In this document: positions 62,566-64,000 of the stretch, one piece after another
Layout of the letters: each line of letters begins with the position of its first letter
How positions within the stretch are numbered: the stretch's first letter is position 1
Assembly (NCBI RefSeq): GCF_002101965.1
Contig: NZ_LQQA01000013.1
Coordinates: 186,001 to 250,000, forward strand
Origin: Mycolicibacterium wolinskyi
GTDB lineage: Bacteria; Actinomycetota; Actinomycetes; Mycobacteriales; Mycobacteriaceae
Direction of reading: 5' to 3'
Length of the DNA: 64,000 nt
The notes under the pieces: generated by a model
What the model saw: the letters and a program-made list of their open reading frames with translations, nothing else
Told to the model about the DNA's origin: nothing
The model's database searches: none
Translations under genes and position numbers: made by a program

Positions 62566-64000
62566 TCAGTGCGTGATCTGCCAGTCCGCGGCTTCGTGCT
62601 GCTGGCGCCAGAATTCGTCGAATCGGCCACCCGCGGCGAGGAGTTCGTCGATGCTGCCGTCTTCTACGATCCGGCCCGCGTCGAGGAACAACACGCGGTC
62701 GGCATGACGGATACTGGCCAGCCGATGCGCGACGATCACCCGGGTGCGGGCCTGCAGGTCTGCGGTGAGGGCGTCGACGACGGCTGCCTCGTTCTCGTTG
62801 TCGAGCGCGCTCGTCGCCTCGTCGACGAGCAGCACCGGCGCGGGTTTGACGAGCGCACGCGCGATGCTGACCCGTTGGCGCTCACCGCCCGACAACGCCG
62901 TACCCGCCTCGCCGACCTTGGCGGCGTCGCCGTCGGGCAGCCGGCCGGTCAGCTCGTCGACCCGCGCCAGCCGGATCGCCCCGGCCAGTCGTTCGTCGTC
63001 CGCACCCGGATCACCGACCAGGATGTTGTCCCGGATCGACCCGTCGAACAGGTACGGGTGCTGGAACACCACACTCGTAGCGGCCCGGCGGGTTTCGGCG
63101 TCGAGGGTCGCGGCGTCGACGCCATCGATCAATACCCGGCCCGCGGTCGGCTGATGCAGCCCGGCGATGAGTGACAGGATCGTGCTCTTGCCCGATCCGG
63201 ACGGCCCGACGATCGCCGTCGTGCCGCCCGGCTCCAGCACGAAGCTCACGTTCTCGAGTACCGGGTTGTCGCCGTAACCGAAACTCACGTTGTCGAATTC
63301 GATGCGCGGCGCGGATTTCAGATCCGGTAGGCCCGCGGTTCCGGCGGTCAGCGCCGGGGCGTCGAGCACACCCCGGATCCGGCCGAGCGTCGCCCGCGTC
63401 GACTCGATCGCCGGCGCGAGCTCGCTCAGCGCCGTGAACGGTTCGAGATAGCGCGCGATCACGACGATCAGCGCGATCGCCTCGGGCACGCCGAGTTCGC
63501 CGCGCACGGTGAGGACAGTGGCCATGCCCGCCAACAGGATCAGCGCCAGCTGACTGGCGAGGCTGAACAACAGCTGTCCCGGGATCTGCATGGCCAGCAG
63601 CCGGACGCCCGCGCCGTGCTGAGCGGCCAGCGCCCCGCCGACGAGGCTGCGGGCCGGCTCGACGCGACGCGCGGCGCGCAGCGCCTGCTGGGTGCGGGCG
63701 AATTCGATGATGCGCTCGGTGAACGCACTGTTGGTTTCGTCGGCGACGGTGTCGGCCTTGCGGCTCAGCCGGCCCGACGCCCACAGCGCGCCGAGCAGCA
63801 CGACGACGCCGGCCAGCGCGGCCAGCCCGAGCGGCGCCGACACCGGCAGCAGGACCACCGCGATCGCGGCGGGCAACAGGATCGCGCCGATGAGCGGGGT
63901 CAGCAGATTGACCACCAGGCCGACGAGTTCCGGCCCGGTCGAGGCGATCGCCTGGCGCGCGGTGGCGGTGTGCTCGGCCGTCAACCAGTCCAGCCGGATG
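62566..64000 (-). CDS. irtB: IrtB, siderophore ABC transporter subunit (truncated at window edge)
   Basis: The C-terminal about 477 residues are present; the 5' end lies beyond the right edge. It reads like M. tuberculosis IrtB from memory: LDWLTAEHTATARQAIASTG, FARTQQALRAARRVEPARSL and IPGQLLFSLASQLALILLAG in the membrane part. The nucleotide-binding domain has Walker A GPSGSGKSTILS, signature LSGGERQRVSIARAL and Walker B VLLVDEATSALD. IrtAB is an exporter-fold heterodimer that imports ferric carboxymycobactin. irtA should follow just outside the window. Confidence 0.95.
   Translation of the reverse strand, partial: IRLDWLTAEHTATARQAIASTGPELVGLVVNLLTPLIGAILLPAAIAVVLLPVSAPLGLAALAGVVVLLGALWASGRLSRKADTVADETNSAFTERIIEFARTQQALRAARRVEPARSLVGGALAAQHGAGVRLLAMQIPGQLLFSLASQLALILLAGMATVLTVRGELGVPEAIALIVVIARYLEPFTALSELAPAIESTRATLGRIRGVLDAPALTAGTAGLPDLKSAPRIEFDNVSFGYGDNPVLENVSFVLEPGGTTAIVGPSGSGKSTILSLIAGLHQPTAGRVLIDGVDAATLDAETRRAATSVVFQHPYLFDGSIRDNILVGDPGADDERLAGAIRLARVDELTGRLPDGDAAKVGEAGTALSGGERQRVSIARALVKPAPVLLVDEATSALDNENEAAVVDALTADLQARTRVIVAHRLASIRHADRVLFLDAGRIVEDGSIDELLAAGGRFDEFWRQQHEAADWQITH

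Overview
The window is high-GC actinobacterial DNA that looks like a fast-growing mycobacterium (Mycolicibacterium, M. smegmatis group). The basis is a complete yrbE-mce operon, a PncA keeping every known active-site residue, a TreS-Mak pair that reads like the M. smegmatis proteins from memory but is not identical, EF-G2 (fusA2), F420-type split-barrel proteins and the mycobactin importer IrtB running off the right edge. No tRNA, rRNA, CRISPR array, insertion sequence or phage gene was seen. Genes are tightly packed and no gene-free stretch exceeds 300 bases.

Layout. 1-11 kb: an eight-gene mce lipid-import operon on the minus strand (yrbEA, yrbEB, mceA to mceF). Downstream lie small secreted accessory proteins and the start of an Mce-associated membrane protein. 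A divergent SDR lies upstream, and two apparently paralogous secreted four-cysteine proteins bracket the operon. 12-17 kb: a TetR regulator, a SAM methyltransferase and a three-gene operon (GT4 glycosyltransferase, methyltransferase, alpha/alpha-barrel protein). Two distant palindromes of the form GGACA-NN-TGTCC predict one TetR circuit. 17-19 kb: an F420-type protein, a C39-like protein, a small secreted protein with a strong terminator, and a DUF427 protein. 19-23 kb: four envelope genes chained by GTGA overlaps, including a 59-residue membrane protein and a cupredoxin-like lipoprotein. 23-25 kb: TetR, nitroreductase, nicotinamidase and a crotonase.

25-37 kb: glycogen/trehalose metabolism (glgX; treS-mak) surrounding a MarR-controlled DrrAB-type ABC exporter, a DUF417 protein and an acyl-CoA dehydrogenase pair. 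A highly structured non-coding segment of about 110 nt lies between glgX and the MarR gene. 37-45 kb: a HugZ-like protein, a PyrE-like phosphoribosyltransferase, a PotABCD-type ABC importer, an F420-type protein, TetR and an alpha/beta hydrolase. 46-51 kb: EF-G2, an AhpD-like protein, a TetR with a perfect 22-bp operator, an SDR and an orphan MceA. 51-58 kb: a DMT-type membrane protein, secreted proteins, methyltransferase, and an AraC/amidohydrolase divergon. 58-64 kb: a Rieske lipoprotein with a ferric-reductase-like membrane protein, an unknown gene with an upstream dyad, a fused double acyl-CoA dehydrogenase, and irtB.

Thirteen genes have a TANNNT -10 element 6-8 nt before the start codon, indicating widespread leaderless transcription. 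The least explained units are the 19-23 kb overlap-chained module, the 28.1 kb structured RNA candidate, the TetR-glycosyltransferase circuit and the 58-59.6 kb Rieske module.
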